Assembly (NCBI GenBank): GCA_029204225.1
Contig: CM055092.1
Span: 86,166,032 to 86,230,031 of the forward strand
Origin: Diphasiastrum complanatum
Lineage: Eukaryota > Streptophyta > Lycopodiopsida > Lycopodiales > Lycopodiaceae
DNA length: 64,000 nucleotides
Reading direction: 5' to 3'
This document shows positions 63,872-64,000 of the stretch, piece after piece (the stretch's first letter is position 1; every line of letters begins with the position of its first letter). The notes beneath the pieces are model-generated. The model did no database searches. It was not told the origin of the DNA and was given only the letters and a program-made list of their open reading frames with translations. Both the position numbers and the translations under genes were made by a program.

Positions 63872-64000
63872 CGTTATGCATTTTTGTTATGGTTGGTAGA
63901 TCCAGTTCATATGCTAGTTCACCCACCCTCTTGAGGATTTGAAATGGCCCATAAAATCATGGAGATAGCTTCTCGCTCCTAGTTTTCTTTAGTATTGATT
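63872..64000 (-). pseudogene. Older gypsy element: integrase C-terminal (GPY/F) part
   Basis: The - strand reads YGPFQILKRVGELAYELDLP then MHNVF, the gypsy integrase GPY/F block. The next residues (HVSLLKK) lie at 57,258 and below, on the other side of the nested element. The rest of the element extends right of the window. Confidence 0.8.

Overview
This window looks like nuclear DNA of a flowering or other seed plant. It holds a multi-exon gene with GT-AG introns, a plant DREB-type AP2/ERF gene, chromovirus-type Ty3/gypsy and Ty1/copia retrotransposons nested in one another, and very long CT/GA microsatellites. The species cannot be read from the sequence. There is no prokaryotic, plasmid, phage or CRISPR content, and I found no undescribed multi-gene system.

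Left part (1-17,227): fragments of gypsy elements (1-~1,800) lie upstream of, or in a large intron of, a PIEZO mechanosensitive-channel gene on the + strand. Nine exons between 2,841 and 17,227 join in frame into 2,018 residues ending at a TAG stop. The N-terminal part (roughly the first 450-550 residues by family length) is not visible and probably lies left of the window. The introns hold two long microsatellites, one beginning inside a splice donor, a foldback repeat, a 41-bp direct duplication and decayed transposon-like sequence.

Middle (17,228-37,400): gene-poor, AT-rich sequence with microsatellites, homopolymers, small tandem repeats and remnants of gypsy RT/RNase H and integrase. The second host gene is here: a DREB-type AP2/ERF factor with an EAR-like repressor motif on the - strand (27,949-28,605), with a TATA box about 100 bp upstream.

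Right part (37,400-64,000): mostly retrotransposon wreckage on the - strand. At least four damaged copia copies (gag piece at 38 kb; 42.7-45.3 kb; 47.1-48.8 kb; 49.6-54.2 kb) and a fifth piece at 55.9-56.4 kb are joined to other repeats. At the right end a complete but inactive chromovirus-type gypsy element (57,259-63,866) has two LTRs, a polypurine tract and a perfect 5-bp target duplication (GAATA). It sits in the integrase/chromodomain junction of an older gypsy element, which itself abuts the copia piece.

The two host genes show no sign of acting together. The main value of the window is the PIEZO gene model, the AP2 gene and the insertion history. Three dispersed repeats link distant parts of the window: 25.8-26.5 kb with 54.2-55.4 kb, 32.2-32.9 kb with 45.4-46.1 kb, and 37.4-37.9 kb with 38.9-39.3 kb, each pair in opposite orientation.
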